Of a stretch of DNA of 37,617 nt, positions 18,163 through 27,394 are shown piece by piece; positions within the stretch are counted from its first letter, which is position 1; each line of letters begins with the position of its first letter. The notes below the pieces were generated by a model. It saw nothing but the letters and a program-made list of their open reading frames with translations. It searched no databases and was not told where the DNA came from. Origin of the DNA: Bodo saltans (Eukaryota > Euglenozoa > Kinetoplastea > Eubodonida > Bodonidae); assembly GCA_001460835.1 (NCBI GenBank), contig CYKH01000138.1, forward strand, positions 1 through 37,617. Direction: 5' to 3'. A program made the position numbers and the translations under genes.

Positions 18163-19410
18163 ATGTTTCTACTAGCAACGCTACTTATGTTCACCTTTGT
18201 GGTCGGGCAACAGGTGCTGCAGTACCCCACAGCCTCCGACACCAACATCCCCACCACCATTCTTGTTCCGTACAACATTAGCGCCGTGCACATCACACTC
18301 AACCGCAGCGTCGCGCCTCTAGGAGGACTCACGACGAACGTGCGCATCGTGCTGGTGGACTGGGTGCTGCCGACGAGCGGCGCTGGGAGTGCGACGCGGG
18401 CGCTGCTGATCAACGTGACACGGCAAAGCAGCGACCGGAACATCTCGATCACGGTGGATGGTGATAGTGGGTCGGCGGCGCCGTCTGCGGTGGCGGTGCG
18501 CAGTTCGACGACCGCGTGCTCCGAGTTCGCAAGCACGATCCGGCAGGTGCGCGTCGTGATCTCGTCGGTAGAGGGAGACGCGACGGTGCCGCTGCCGACT
18601 GCGCCGCCGTGCACGTACAACGTGTCTGACGGCTCTGGCCTGCCTTCGTGCGTGGGCCCACTGCTAGTTGCGAGCCACAACACGGTGGTGCTGCGGAACC
18701 TTGCTCTGTGTGGCGCGACAAGCGGTGCTGTTTTGACGCCTGGGTGGCCGGATGCTTGGGACATCACTCTTGCGAACGTGCAGCTGGGCGACGCTGCATT
18801 GGTGTTTGTGCGGCCGGCGAGCACGACTCAGTCGAGCAGCAGCAGCCTCAGCAACGTGCAGGTGACGCTTGGTCTTCCATTCTCCGTGCGAAGCGCAGCT
18901 TTAAAATTGTGCTCACCGGACCCGTTGCGTTGGCAACACTACGACGCGGTGAGCACATCAACGAAGCAGCTTGTCATCGACGGCACCGGGAGCTCGGTTG
19001 TTGTTTCGAGCTGCGGCCTGGTGTCTGATAGCACGCTTGGATACGCGGGCTTCTCGCACAACCTGCAGTCGTCGGCGACGAATCCGCGTGACTGGCGGCG
19101 CCGCACTGCGGATCGTGAACAACACGTGCCTGGGGTCCCGAGTGGCCGGCACCGCGGCGCGGTCTGCGCAGGATGTTTGTGCGCTTGTTCTTGCAGCGTC
19201 GAGCGGCATTGTCGTGGACGGATGGAGAAGCACGCTGCAAGTATCGGAGAACGTCGTATCCGGGAACGTCGTGAGCGCCACTGGCGGTACGTCTCCTGCA
19301 GGCTGGGGCACGGCGTGGTTTGGCGGGCTTGCCGTCGTGGTGCTGTCGTCGTCGTCGGGCCCCGCGAGCGTGTCTGTCACTGGCGGTTCGTCACTCCTCG
19401 TGGAGGGTAA
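18163..19410 (+). CDS. Locus 3, 5' fragment: signal peptide and N-terminal solenoid
   Basis: ATG 18163 starts a hydrophobic signal peptide (about residues 1-16) followed by the N-terminal domain shared with locus 2, including the LVDWVLPTSGAGSATRALLI block. Genuine coding in this frame ends near residue 307. After the 14-nt loss near 19084, about 108 Arg/Cys/His-rich codons are plainly out of frame and end at TGA 19408-19410. A four-codon insertion (Asp-Ala-Thr-Val region, near 18575) distinguishes it from locus 2. Confidence 0.65.
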   Translation: MFLLATLLMFTFVVGQQVLQYPTASDTNIPTTILVPYNISAVHITLNRSVAPLGGLTTNVRIVLVDWVLPTSGAGSATRALLINVTRQSSDRNISITVDGDSGSAAPSAVAVRSSTTACSEFASTIRQVRVVISSVEGDATVPLPTAPPCTYNVSDGSGLPSCVGPLLVASHNTVVLRNLALCGATSGAVLTPGWPDAWDITLANVQLGDAALVFVRPASTTQSSSSSLSNVQVTLGLPFSVRSAALKLCSPDPLRWQHYDAVSTSTKQLVIDGTGSSVVVSSCGLVSDSTLGYAGFSHNLQSSATNPRDWRRRTADREQHVPGVPSGRHRGAVCAGCLCACSCSVERHCRGRMEKHAASIGERRIRERRERHWRYVSCRLGHGVVWRACRRGAVVVVGPRERVCHWRFVTPRGG

Positions 19411-19683
19411 CCGCGTGAGCTCGCTACCAATGGAGCCGGCTGCAGCCTGATTGTGAGCGGCTCACTAGTGTCCGTGTCGAACAATTGCGATTGTAGTGCT
19501 ATCATCGTCGTCGACTGCAGCGAGCGTGTCTGTCACCGGTGGTTCGTCACTCCTCGTGGAGGGTAACCGCGTGAGCTGCGTGCACCGTGGGATCTCGCTT
19601 GTGTCGTCGGTGGACAGCGTCGCTACCAGTGGAGCCGGCTGCAGCCTGATTGTGAGCGGCTCACTGGTGTCCGTGTCGAACAA
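19330..19683 (+). repeat. Degenerate tandem partial duplication in locus 3
   Basis: Copy A (about 19330-19484) and copy B (about 19486-19683) repeat the same coding segment with an initial offset of 156 bp. Copy A has lost 43 bp after GTGAGCT at 19421, so the later offset is 199 bp. The 43-bp loss causes the stop at 19448-19450. Confidence 0.8.
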
Positions 19684-22600
19684 CACGGTCACATTGCGCT
19701 CCGTGCCAAATGCCCCAGCTACGCCTTCGACGCCGGTGGATGTGGCGCTTGACCTGTGGCTCAGCGGGTCGGCCGGCGTCCTAATGCTGAGCACAAGCTC
19801 GTCTGTTCTCTTAGACGGCAACGTCCTCTCGTTTGTTGGCACCAATGACGCGGCGATGGTGCTGCGTGTGTGGGTACAGAGTGGTCCGTCGTTCAGCCTC
19901 CAACAGCAGTCGCTGCTCTCGGTGTGGAACAACACAGCAACCTTTGCTCCCACATCCGTCGCAACGATTGACGCGCTCCTTGGTGTGGTCACGTCGATTG
20001 GTGCGGTGGTGCTGCAGGAAGGGTCCTCTCTCGCAGTAGTTACCAATAGCGTATCTGTCGTCTCCACTGTTGGTAGTATTCGAGTCGGTGGGCTACTGGT
20101 GTCTGGGAGTTGTGCTAGCAGTGCACTCTCTTTTATCGACTTTGTAACGAATGGCGATGCAAGGTCACTTCTGAACGTGTCTGCGAACAAAGTTTCGTTA
20201 GCTGGTGCCGCCGTGACAACCCTGTCGACAGGGTCTACGTTGCCACTTGCAGCAGGGGTGCCGTTTTCGCTACTTTATGTGGGAGGCGTGTTTGCGACGA
20301 GCCCAACAATCGTGATGTGCCCCCTTCTTGTGTTGGTGAATCATTCTGTTGTCGTGTCTTCCAACGACCTTGTAGCTGGTACGATGATCGGCATCACATT
20401 TGGTGCATCTCGTCCAGAATTGTTTGGCGTTTTGGTTGTCGCGTCATCTGTCAGTGTGCCGCATGCTTCGTCATCTTCCATGACACCACTCGTCGCTGTT
20501 TCTGGAAACTCAGTGTTGATGTTGCAGTGCATTGGAAGGCTGGTGGTTGGAGTTGCCATTCGTGCGACTACAGGAACGGTGGCCCTCCTGAATGAATCGT
20601 TTTTACAGGTGAGCAACAACGTTGTGACAATTACTGCAGCGACAACGGGCACCACGATGGTGTTTCATGTATTGGGAGTCGCGATGTTATTGCCACGTCT
20701 CACGACCGTAGTCTCTGCGCCCACAACCGCAACGCCAGGGTTACTGATGCAAAATTCTTCGACATTTTCAATGATTCAAAACACTGTCAGTGTGACTGCA
20801 TCCCGATCGGTATCGGCGGTAGGCTTTCACGCTGCGGTTGGCGTGTATCTTGGTGCGGAGCCACCTGTATCAACAGTAGTGGGAAAGCCAACATCCATTT
20901 GGGTGAGTGCAGGCTGTCGCCTTGCAATAGACCAGAATCTCATTAGAAGTGCTACTGGCACCAACATCAACGCGGTTGGCATTCTTGCCTTCAAGGAAGC
21001 GTTGTTAACGGTTCAGACGTCTTCGATTGTCCAAGTGAGCGGGAACACAGTGTTGGTGTCGGCCACCGCGACGGTCGCCTCGTCGAATCTTGTCGCGATT
21101 GGTGTGTACGCCACAGATGCTGCCGATGTCAAAGCAGCGTTTTCAGCAGCAACAATTGCGACCACCACCGCCACCACGCCGCAGCACACGCTCACGTCCA
21201 ATGCGTTAGTGAAGATGTCGAGCAACAACGTGACTCTTGTCAATATTATCGCATCAAGCACTTCCTCCACGGTGTACGCCGTGGGGGCTGGGTGGACCGC
21301 TGGAAGTGTAGCTGCGGTCGCCGTGTCGAACCGCTGCCGCTGGATTTTGTCGCTCAATGCGATTCAATTGGTGAATCCAACCGGAGGTGCCCGAGCAATC
21401 GTGCACGGCATTTGGGTCACCTCTGGCGGTGGAGGGGCAGGTGTAGGCGCACTGTTCTTGTCGAACTCATCATCCATGGAGATAGAAAGCAACACCTTTT
21501 CTCTAAGTCCAAATAGCAGCAGAAGCACAAACCGGCTTGTGACCCTCAGCTTCAAATCCACGTCGACCATTACGCTGGGTAGGTCGCCCGCTGTGGTAGC
21601 CCTTACGCGAAGTAGCAAGTTCTCCGTAAGCCTCAATGTGATGAAGGGAAGCGGAGGACTCCCAGCAGCAGCAGGGGTGGCGATGCGCATTACCAACGCC
21701 GCCGGAATAGGATTGGCGGTTTGGGGTGCCAGTGTGTTTGCATTGGACAGCAACGACGCATACGGCGACGGTTCGATGGGCACCTCCTCGTCGTCATCCT
21801 TCAACAAAATTGCACTAGCCGGTCCTATGGTGTCTGTAGATGTCAGCGCCACCTTTGCTGGGTCCACAGGAGGTACTCCACCAGCGCTTGTTGTCGCGAA
21901 CGTCGATGGAGTGACACAGAGCACCGCGCAAACATACTTCTCTGTTGCTGCCATCGCCGTCTGCCTTAGCAGTGCCTTTGGTGTTCGACAAAACGTAGCC
22001 AGCTCCATTCTCGCTGGAGCCACATCGTCGTTTCTCTCTGTGTCATGGACAACGACCACCGACGGTACCGCTTCTCCGGGAAACGATGCTGGCCTGGTGG
22101 TGCTCAACAACTCACAATTTTCTGTCTCTGGCAATCAGATCGATAAAGCAGCAGCAGCGGCAGATGCGATTTCGATTGACGGCAGCATGAAAATGACGTC
22201 GTACGCCAACCTGAATGGACTTGTTTTCCGCATTGCTGTGTCATCGAGCTTCTTGATCAACAACAACCTCGTCAACGGGGGTGGAACCGCTTCAACCAAC
22301 GGAGGGATAGCCGTCACCTCCACGGGTGATTCGTCGCAGTATTGCTACGAGGGTTGTAGCGCCAGCAATCCGTACGAGGGTTGTAGCGCCAGCAATCCGT
22401 GCACAGTCTGCGTGGACTACTATCTTCTTGCCTACACAACCGTCAACGCAGCCTCCACGATTCAGTTCGTAGGCAATATCATTTCAGTGTTCAGCACTGC
22501 GCTTGAAATTGAGTTCGGCGACGTGACGACATTGAGTTCGAGTGGCTCGTCCCTTTTGATCACCAACAACTACCTTGCGTCTGCATCTGCTCCTGAAGTC

Positions 22601-25600
22601 ATGTCGATGGGTGCGACCAAAACACTTCAGAGCACGTATGGCGTGACGATATACTCTGGTACCTACGCTATGATTCAGCGGAACACATTTGTGCTCACTT
22701 CTAGTGCAGCCAGTGCGCGCTATTGCATGTATTTCTACAGCTATCTTGTTCTCGCCGACACTTCGTCCAGACTGTATGTCAAGCGGAATAAATGCGTGAC
22801 GACCTTAACGGTAGCATATCTTCTGGCGTTTGATTCACTGACGGGTAATGCAAACGCTGCTGCTGTCCTTGGCAGCTGTGATGAGTGGAAAGGAAGGCTT
22901 CTGGTAGATCGAAAAGACTATGCCGCAGGTGGAGCAGTGCGATTGGCGCTACCTGCACTGTGCTCCGTGTTAAAATGTGTGACGTTTTCCTTTACACGAA
23001 CCACAGCGCTCACAGACACAAATTCTGTCGAGGCGTCGGTGAGTCCGGACAAGGTGAGAGCGTCTGTGACGCATGCGATTCCCAAGGCAACCAAATCGCC
23101 CACGCGTCGCACTCCTACGCGATCTCGACGAACAGAGTCAGCACAGCCAAACCACACGCAATCCTCGTTGCTGTTGAGTAGAACGTTCACTATCGCAGAT
23201 TCAGCGACACCGCAACGAAGCACCGTTTCTGAACAAATTCTGTTGTCTCCGTCGCAACTTGTGACGCCTTCAGCAACGATTCAAGGCTCTCATCCGTGGG
23301 GAAGAGTGGATGATGGAGATCAGGCAAGGAATCGTGTTGGCCAGTCTGCAACACTGCCGGTGAGCTTATCAGAGTCGACCACTCTGGGGAACTTGACGAC
23401 AACAGAACGAGGCGCCTCGCCAAGTGCGAGTCATACATTTTCATGTGCTCCAGCTGGGGACCTTGCCGCTGTATCGCCGCTCTTTCAGACGTTTCTCGTC
23501 ACTCCGGACGTCCTTCCCGCCCCAAGTTTCGCGTATACTTTACCAGCGGGTGGCGTCCTTGTTGGGGCTCCAGGGGTTGCTGTCGATGCGGCCGTCCTTT
23601 TAGCTGTGACCCATCCAGTAGATGGGCCGTCACCGCCAGCTCCACCCTCATTGGCACCTCCCTTATTGCCCGTCGTTCTATGCCGACGGTCTGCAGCGTC
23701 CCAGGTTGGCAGCTCTGTGCCATACGAAGTCTTACTCGATGACATGCGCATCGTTGGGAACGGGACAGTAAACCTCTACAACGGAACCTCGTTTCACGTT
23801 GTGCAATGGGCAGACGACAAGACGACATCGGCAACGACGACGACGTACGCCAATGGTGACATCCTGGAGATACGATTTAGATTGCAAGATTTCTTTGCTA
23901 CCACAATGCATTTACGAACATCACGCAACGCGATTCCGTGCCGCCCGAGCGACACCCTTGTGTTGGCATACGTGCAACTGCAAGGATCATTGTCTGCGGC
24001 GCAGGCAGCCGTGCGCAGCACAGTCGGTACCATTTCTATCGTCACCATGGTGTTCTCACTGATCCTAGGAGACGGTGGCGGTGATCTGCAGACGATGATT
24101 CTTGTCAGCATGATGGAGTGCACGCCGCAAGGTGGCAGCGTGCAGAACAGCCTTGCGAATTTACGCAGCCTCGCACCTCTTCTTGCCGACGAAACCTATG
24201 TTGGCGTGATTTGGGGCAACATCGTTTTGATTGCCGCAGTGTTTGGTGTTCAATGCGTCGCCATGGCTGCTGTGGCATTATTTCGACGCCTTCGACACAA
24301 AGATATCAAGTTAGGACTATTCGACGCCTTCACTTCGTCTTCTATGTCCTCGTCGGACAAACGCAGCTCCAACGACGAGGAGGGGACGAATGATTCGTTG
24401 TCTTCGCAACAAACACTCACTGAGATGATGTCCATGACAGCAGGAGCAGTTGAGGACGTGGGCGTAAGTGGCGAGATGATAGAGAACACTGCACCAGAAC
24501 ACAAGAGTAATAATTACAACAAAGCCGAAGGTGATACCGACCTTGATGATATTCTAGCACTCACCGATCCTCACAAAGGCACTATTATGACTGCTACTGC
24601 TGAAATGACAATGATCAGTGTCGCAGCAGAGTCGGCCTTGAGTGACAGGGTGCTCGACAACGGCGTCGCGATCGCTTCGACAGCCAAACAAAACGATGGT
24701 GATATCAACATCATCAAGAAAAAGAAAAAGAACGGGATGCCGATTACGAAAGGGATTCCCAAAACGATCGTGTCGTTAGTTGCGTTTCCGGGTATGGTGA
24801 TGAGCGCAGCTGTGTACGCGTTTCAAGGAACCTTGTTTGCTGGGATTCGACTCATGCAGATTTACCGTCCGGGGACGCCCTCCTCCAGTGGCGAAGGCGG
24901 CAGTGGGTTTCAGTTTGCGGTTGGGATAGTGGTCACGCTCATGCTCTTCCCTGTGCCATTTGTTGCAATGATATTTCTTCATCAACGCATGCATCGCAGC
25001 TATCACATCTTTATCGTGCCGCTTGGAAAGTCCGAAAAGAGGCTTAATGTGTTACATCGTCTTTTCAGTCTTATCCCTGTGGTCGAGTGCGCCGGCGTGA
25101 TGCTTCCGCGCGGTGTTGGACGTGTGTGGGGTGCCCTTGTGTCTTCTTGCCGTCCCCATCGTGTATGGTGCGCTCTGCCGTTTGCAAGTGGCTGGATTAT
25201 GTGCGTGGCGGCCCTTGTGCAGTTCTCGACATCCAATGGGTTCTGTACTACCATTATTGCTATCGTGGGGTTTGTCAACGTATTCTTCGCGGTTGTCATT
25301 ATGTGGTTGCGGCCAAAGAAGTCGTACTTGTTGAACGTTCTGCTCTTCCTGCAACTGTGCAACAACGCTGCGGCCCTTTTTGTCAATGCAGTCTCCATTC
25401 ATCGCTCTGTCCCTGACGAGCTGATGATTGTCATTGGGCTGCTTCAATCACTCCTGAGCATTTGTGCGACCTTCGGTACGCTGTCGGTGACATTAAGTTA
25501 CAACCTGCAGTATCGTGGGGAGGCGCTCCTGAAGCTGTTGTGGTCTGTTGGTCCCCTTTGCCCTGAAGCAGTCGATACCGTAGAAGCAACGTCGGCAGTG

Positions 25601-26566
25601 TGTCTTGCACTTGAGGCAAAACGACACCAAGTTCGTCGATTAATTCAACGCTATCGAAACAACCGTGACGCATATTTAGGCCTAACAGCTGGTGGGATGA
25701 GCAATGGCAGCACATATGAGCCACATCACAGCGTCACAACGTTGTTTGGGGTGGACTACCTTCTGCAGGACGGCAACAACTCGAGTGCATCCTCCTCACT
25801 GTGGCCAGTGTTGGGGAGTGAGACGAACAGTACGACGATGTCGCCACGAGTGCTTGGTGGCGGTGGCGGCGGAGCGTTGCGATCTGAAGCTGCCATTCCG
25901 TCGAGCCACCACAATCAACTTGATCGAGAGGAAGACGAAGAGAGTGTCGTCAATGCCTACATGGACATGCTCGGCAACGCGCCCTCAAGTGCCGGTGGCA
26001 ATGATAAGCTCCATGCCTCCACCACCATCGCCAATCGATACGAGGATGAGGACGATGACGCATTGTTTGAGAAGGTGGCCGCCTTTCACCAACATCGCCA
26101 ACAACAAATGTTGCACGATCACAACAACACAACACAGCAGCCCTCGTCACCGTCAGCCCTCTTTCAGAGTTTTGGAAATGCTGGCGGCAGTAACACTGAC
26201 GCAGAGATGAATGGACTACGAGCGTTTGGCTCATCATCTTCATATCTTAAAGACCATCAACGCATTGCTGACGTGTCGCATACTACAGTTCATAGCCCTA
26301 CCTCATCAAGCAAGAGCACCGCAACAACTGTTAAATCAAACAGCAAAGCAGCCACGACTGTAGCCGGCAGCAACTTTGCCACTTCTAAGAGAGCTGTTAC
26401 CAAGCGTGCCGCTGCGGCGTCCTCAGCAAGGCGAAGGGCTGGCACCTTCTCCAAAGACACTCAACTCCGACAGCAGTCGAGTACTGGTGTTCCAACAACG
26501 CTAGTTGTGGGGGATGACGATGAAATGATCGCGCCGCCACCGTTGTTGAACGACGAAACCGAATGA
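19496..26566 (+). CDS. Locus 3, main fragment: solenoid, stalk, about 8-TM domain and long cytoplasmic tail
   Basis: The frame is open from the second copy of the local duplication to TGA 26564-26566. The first in-frame ATG is 19784, so this is not a gene with its own normal start. The solenoid extends to about 22950 and includes an acidic Asp-Ser-Asn-Asp-Ala-Tyr-Gly-Asp-Gly loop at 21746 and a duplicated 9-residue Cys-containing unit at 22346-22399. A Ser/Thr/Arg-rich stalk (about 23000-23430) precedes the membrane domain, whose first helix lies near 24030-24070 and last near 25420-25495. The loop between the second and third helices is acidic and contains a Lys5 run (24718-24732). Unlike locus 2, it has a cytoplasmic tail of about 350 residues, rich in Ser, Gly and Asp/Glu and ending in basic and acidic patches. 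It is a probable surface receptor or adhesin by architecture. Confidence 0.75.
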   Translation: MLSSSSTAASVSVTGGSSLLVEGNRVSCVHRGISLVSSVDSVATSGAGCSLIVSGSLVSVSNNTVTLRSVPNAPATPSTPVDVALDLWLSGSAGVLMLSTSSSVLLDGNVLSFVGTNDAAMVLRVWVQSGPSFSLQQQSLLSVWNNTATFAPTSVATIDALLGVVTSIGAVVLQEGSSLAVVTNSVSVVSTVGSIRVGGLLVSGSCASSALSFIDFVTNGDARSLLNVSANKVSLAGAAVTTLSTGSTLPLAAGVPFSLLYVGGVFATSPTIVMCPLLVLVNHSVVVSSNDLVAGTMIGITFGASRPELFGVLVVASSVSVPHASSSSMTPLVAVSGNSVLMLQCIGRLVVGVAIRATTGTVALLNESFLQVSNNVVTITAATTGTTMVFHVLGVAMLLPRLTTVVSAPTTATPGLLMQNSSTFSMIQNTVSVTASRSVSAVGFHAAVGVYLGAEPPVSTVVGKPTSIWVSAGCRLAIDQNLIRSATGTNINAVGILAFKEALLTVQTSSIVQVSGNTVLVSATATVASSNLVAIGVYATDAADVKAAFSAATIATTTATTPQHTLTSNALVKMSSNNVTLVNIIASSTSSTVYAVGAGWTAGSVAAVAVSNRCRWILSLNAIQLVNPTGGARAIVHGIWVTSGGGGAGVGALFLSNSSSMEIESNTFSLSPNSSRSTNRLVTLSFKSTSTITLGRSPAVVALTRSSKFSVSLNVMKGSGGLPAAAGVAMRITNAAGIGLAVWGASVFALDSNDAYGDGSMGTSSSSSFNKIALAGPMVSVDVSATFAGSTGGTPPALVVANVDGVTQSTAQTYFSVAAIAVCLSSAFGVRQNVASSILAGATSSFLSVSWTTTTDGTASPGNDAGLVVLNNSQFSVSGNQIDKAAAAADAISIDGSMKMTSYANLNGLVFRIAVSSSFLINNNLVNGGGTASTNGGIAVTSTGDSSQYCYEGCSASNPYEGCSASNPCTVCVDYYLLAYTTVNAASTIQFVGNIISVFSTALEIEFGDVTTLSSSGSSLLITNNYLASASAPEVMSMGATKTLQSTYGVTIYSGTYAMIQRNTFVLTSSAASARYCMYFYSYLVLADTSSRLYVKRNKCVTTLTVAYLLAFDSLTGNANAAAVLGSCDEWKGRLLVDRKDYAAGGAVRLALPALCSVLKCVTFSFTRTTALTDTNSVEASVSPDKVRASVTHAIPKATKSPTRRTPTRSRRTESAQPNHTQSSLLLSRTFTIADSATPQRSTVSEQILLSPSQLVTPSATIQGSHPWGRVDDGDQARNRVGQSATLPVSLSESTTLGNLTTTERGASPSASHTFSCAPAGDLAAVSPLFQTFLVTPDVLPAPSFAYTLPAGGVLVGAPGVAVDAAVLLAVTHPVDGPSPPAPPSLAPPLLPVVLCRRSAASQVGSSVPYEVLLDDMRIVGNGTVNLYNGTSFHVVQWADDKTTSATTTTYANGDILEIRFRLQDFFATTMHLRTSRNAIPCRPSDTLVLAYVQLQGSLSAAQAAVRSTVGTISIVTMVFSLILGDGGGDLQTMILVSMMECTPQGGSVQNSLANLRSLAPLLADETYVGVIWGNIVLIAAVFGVQCVAMAAVALFRRLRHKDIKLGLFDAFTSSSMSSSDKRSSNDEEGTNDSLSSQQTLTEMMSMTAGAVEDVGVSGEMIENTAPEHKSNNYNKAEGDTDLDDILALTDPHKGTIMTATAEMTMISVAAESALSDRVLDNGVAIASTAKQNDGDINIIKKKKKNGMPITKGIPKTIVSLVAFPGMVMSAAVYAFQGTLFAGIRLMQIYRPGTPSSSGEGGSGFQFAVGIVVTLMLFPVPFVAMIFLHQRMHRSYHIFIVPLGKSEKRLNVLHRLFSLIPVVECAGVMLPRGVGRVWGALVSSCRPHRVWCALPFASGWIMCVAALVQFSTSNGFCTTIIAIVGFVNVFFAVVIMWLRPKKSYLLNVLLFLQLCNNAAALFVNAVSIHRSVPDELMIVIGLLQSLLSICATFGTLSVTLSYNLQYRGEALLKLLWSVGPLCPEAVDTVEATSAVCLALEAKRHQVRRLIQRYRNNRDAYLGLTAGGMSNGSTYEPHHSVTTLFGVDYLLQDGNNSSASSSLWPVLGSETNSTTMSPRVLGGGGGGALRSEAAIPSSHHNQLDREEDEESVVNAYMDMLGNAPSSAGGNDKLHASTTIANRYEDEDDDALFEKVAAFHQHRQQQMLHDHNNTTQQPSSPSALFQSFGNAGGSNTDAEMNGLRAFGSSSSYLKDHQRIADVSHTTVHSPTSSSKSTATTVKSNSKAATTVAGSNFATSKRAVTKRAAAASSARRRAGTFSKDTQLRQQSSTGVPTTLVVGDDDEMIAPPPLLNDETE
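22346..22399 (+). repeat. Two exact copies of a 27-bp in-frame repeat
   Basis: Units 22346-22372 and 22373-22399 are identical and encode the 9-residue unit YEGCSASNP twice, adding one Cys per unit. The repeat sits where locus 2 has its polyproline insert. Confidence 0.9.
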
Positions 26567-27394
26567 AGCGCAAATCTTTACATGATAGACGGATAAACTT
26601 TCACAAAAGTCCGTCACCATCGCAGCCACGTTCGTCTTGGTTGAGCGAAAACAAGAATCTCACGAATTATGAACTTGCGGAGAAGAAAAGAACGGAATTC
26701 TGCAAGATGTTATCCCCCCACTGCTTTCCTTTTTTGTTCCCCCACCCAGCACCAGAGTTTCCTGCAAAGTTTTTGATGCGCTCTCTTACAAATCAAACAA
26801 AAGAGGGGGAAAAAACAATTTTTACAAGCCCAAACACGCCGGACAAAGAATATCGTGAGTGATTGTTTGTCCTTGTAACATCGCATTTTAGATAGCTCCG
26901 CAATCATGAAAAGCATTGTGTGATTCCTCTTGATCGCAATTCTTCGCAAAGTCGCTTTGGGCTACACTTGTGTTTTGTTGTTCATTCGTACCATTTCAAC
27001 CTTTTTCTTTTGGGCGTTTGTGGTGTCTCCCAGGAGGAGCACTCCGGATTTGTTGTTGTTGTTTGGGTTCACTGTTGCACTGTTCCACTTTTTGCTTTTA
27101 TTGGTGTTCTTCCCGCTGTATTTTGTTCGCTTGAAACATTTGCATGCATTTGGGTTGTTGTTGTTGTGTCAAACTGGAAATACCTACCACTTGCTTCTGA
27201 TGAATTACGCACGCGTGCTTCTTTTTTAAAAAATAACCTCCTCCACTCTTTTGGAGCTCTGCTGCCTTTTTCCCGCGACATTGTGTGTTTCAACCTGTTG
27301 GGACTACATGAGCGTCGATCAATGCCAAATGCCACAAACTCCTCGTTGTTTCTTCTTCGTCTTGAAATAAGATAACGTAATAGAGTGTCTGAGA
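26567..27394 (+). other. Long intergenic region, T-rich, no convincing gene
   Basis: These 828 bp separate the surface-protein cluster from the single-copy genes. The central part (about 26930-27230) is rich in TTG and T runs. It reads as hydrophobic codons in several frames, but no frame starts with ATG in a credible context. A 99-codon ATG frame at 26563 overlaps the stop of locus 3 and looks like chance. I take the region as 3' UTR, spacer and 5' UTR. Confidence 0.55.
27340..27371 (+). promoter_or_regulatory. Putative trans-splice acceptor for the coiled-coil gene
   Basis: A pyrimidine-rich tract at 27340-27363 is followed by AG at 27370-27371, 23 nt before ATG 27395. Confidence 0.5.

Larger units (their letters stand above)
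18163..26566 (+). pseudogene. DGF-1-like giant surface protein locus, paralogue of locus 2, frame-disrupted near its 5' end
   Basis: The 5' part begins with ATG and a signal peptide and is nearly identical in long runs to locus 2. Near 19084-19087 it carries about 4 nt where locus 2 has 18, a net loss of 14 nt that moves the reading from frame 1 to frame 2. Frame 2 then runs to TGA 19448-19450, where a partial tandem duplication with a 43-nt internal deletion ends it. Frame 2 resumes in the second duplicate copy and stays open to 26566. The 156-nt duplication step is a multiple of three, so skipping the damaged copy would leave only the 14-nt lesion. A further short segment at about 18895-18945 appears frame-shifted and then corrected relative to locus 2. 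This may be a pseudogene or a locally misassembled intact gene. Confidence 0.65.

Noticed and set aside
26563-26862. 99-codon ATG frame overlapping the stop of locus 3
   Set aside because: It has a 4-nt overlap with the upstream stop, no splice acceptor, no domain and a Lys/Pro/Phe-biased composition. It is probably 3' UTR.
26920-27375. Hydrophobic 150-codon frame and an overlapping 99-codon hydrophobic frame in the intergenic region
   Set aside because: Neither begins with ATG. The apparent membrane helices come from T-rich spacer sequence (TTG/TTT runs).
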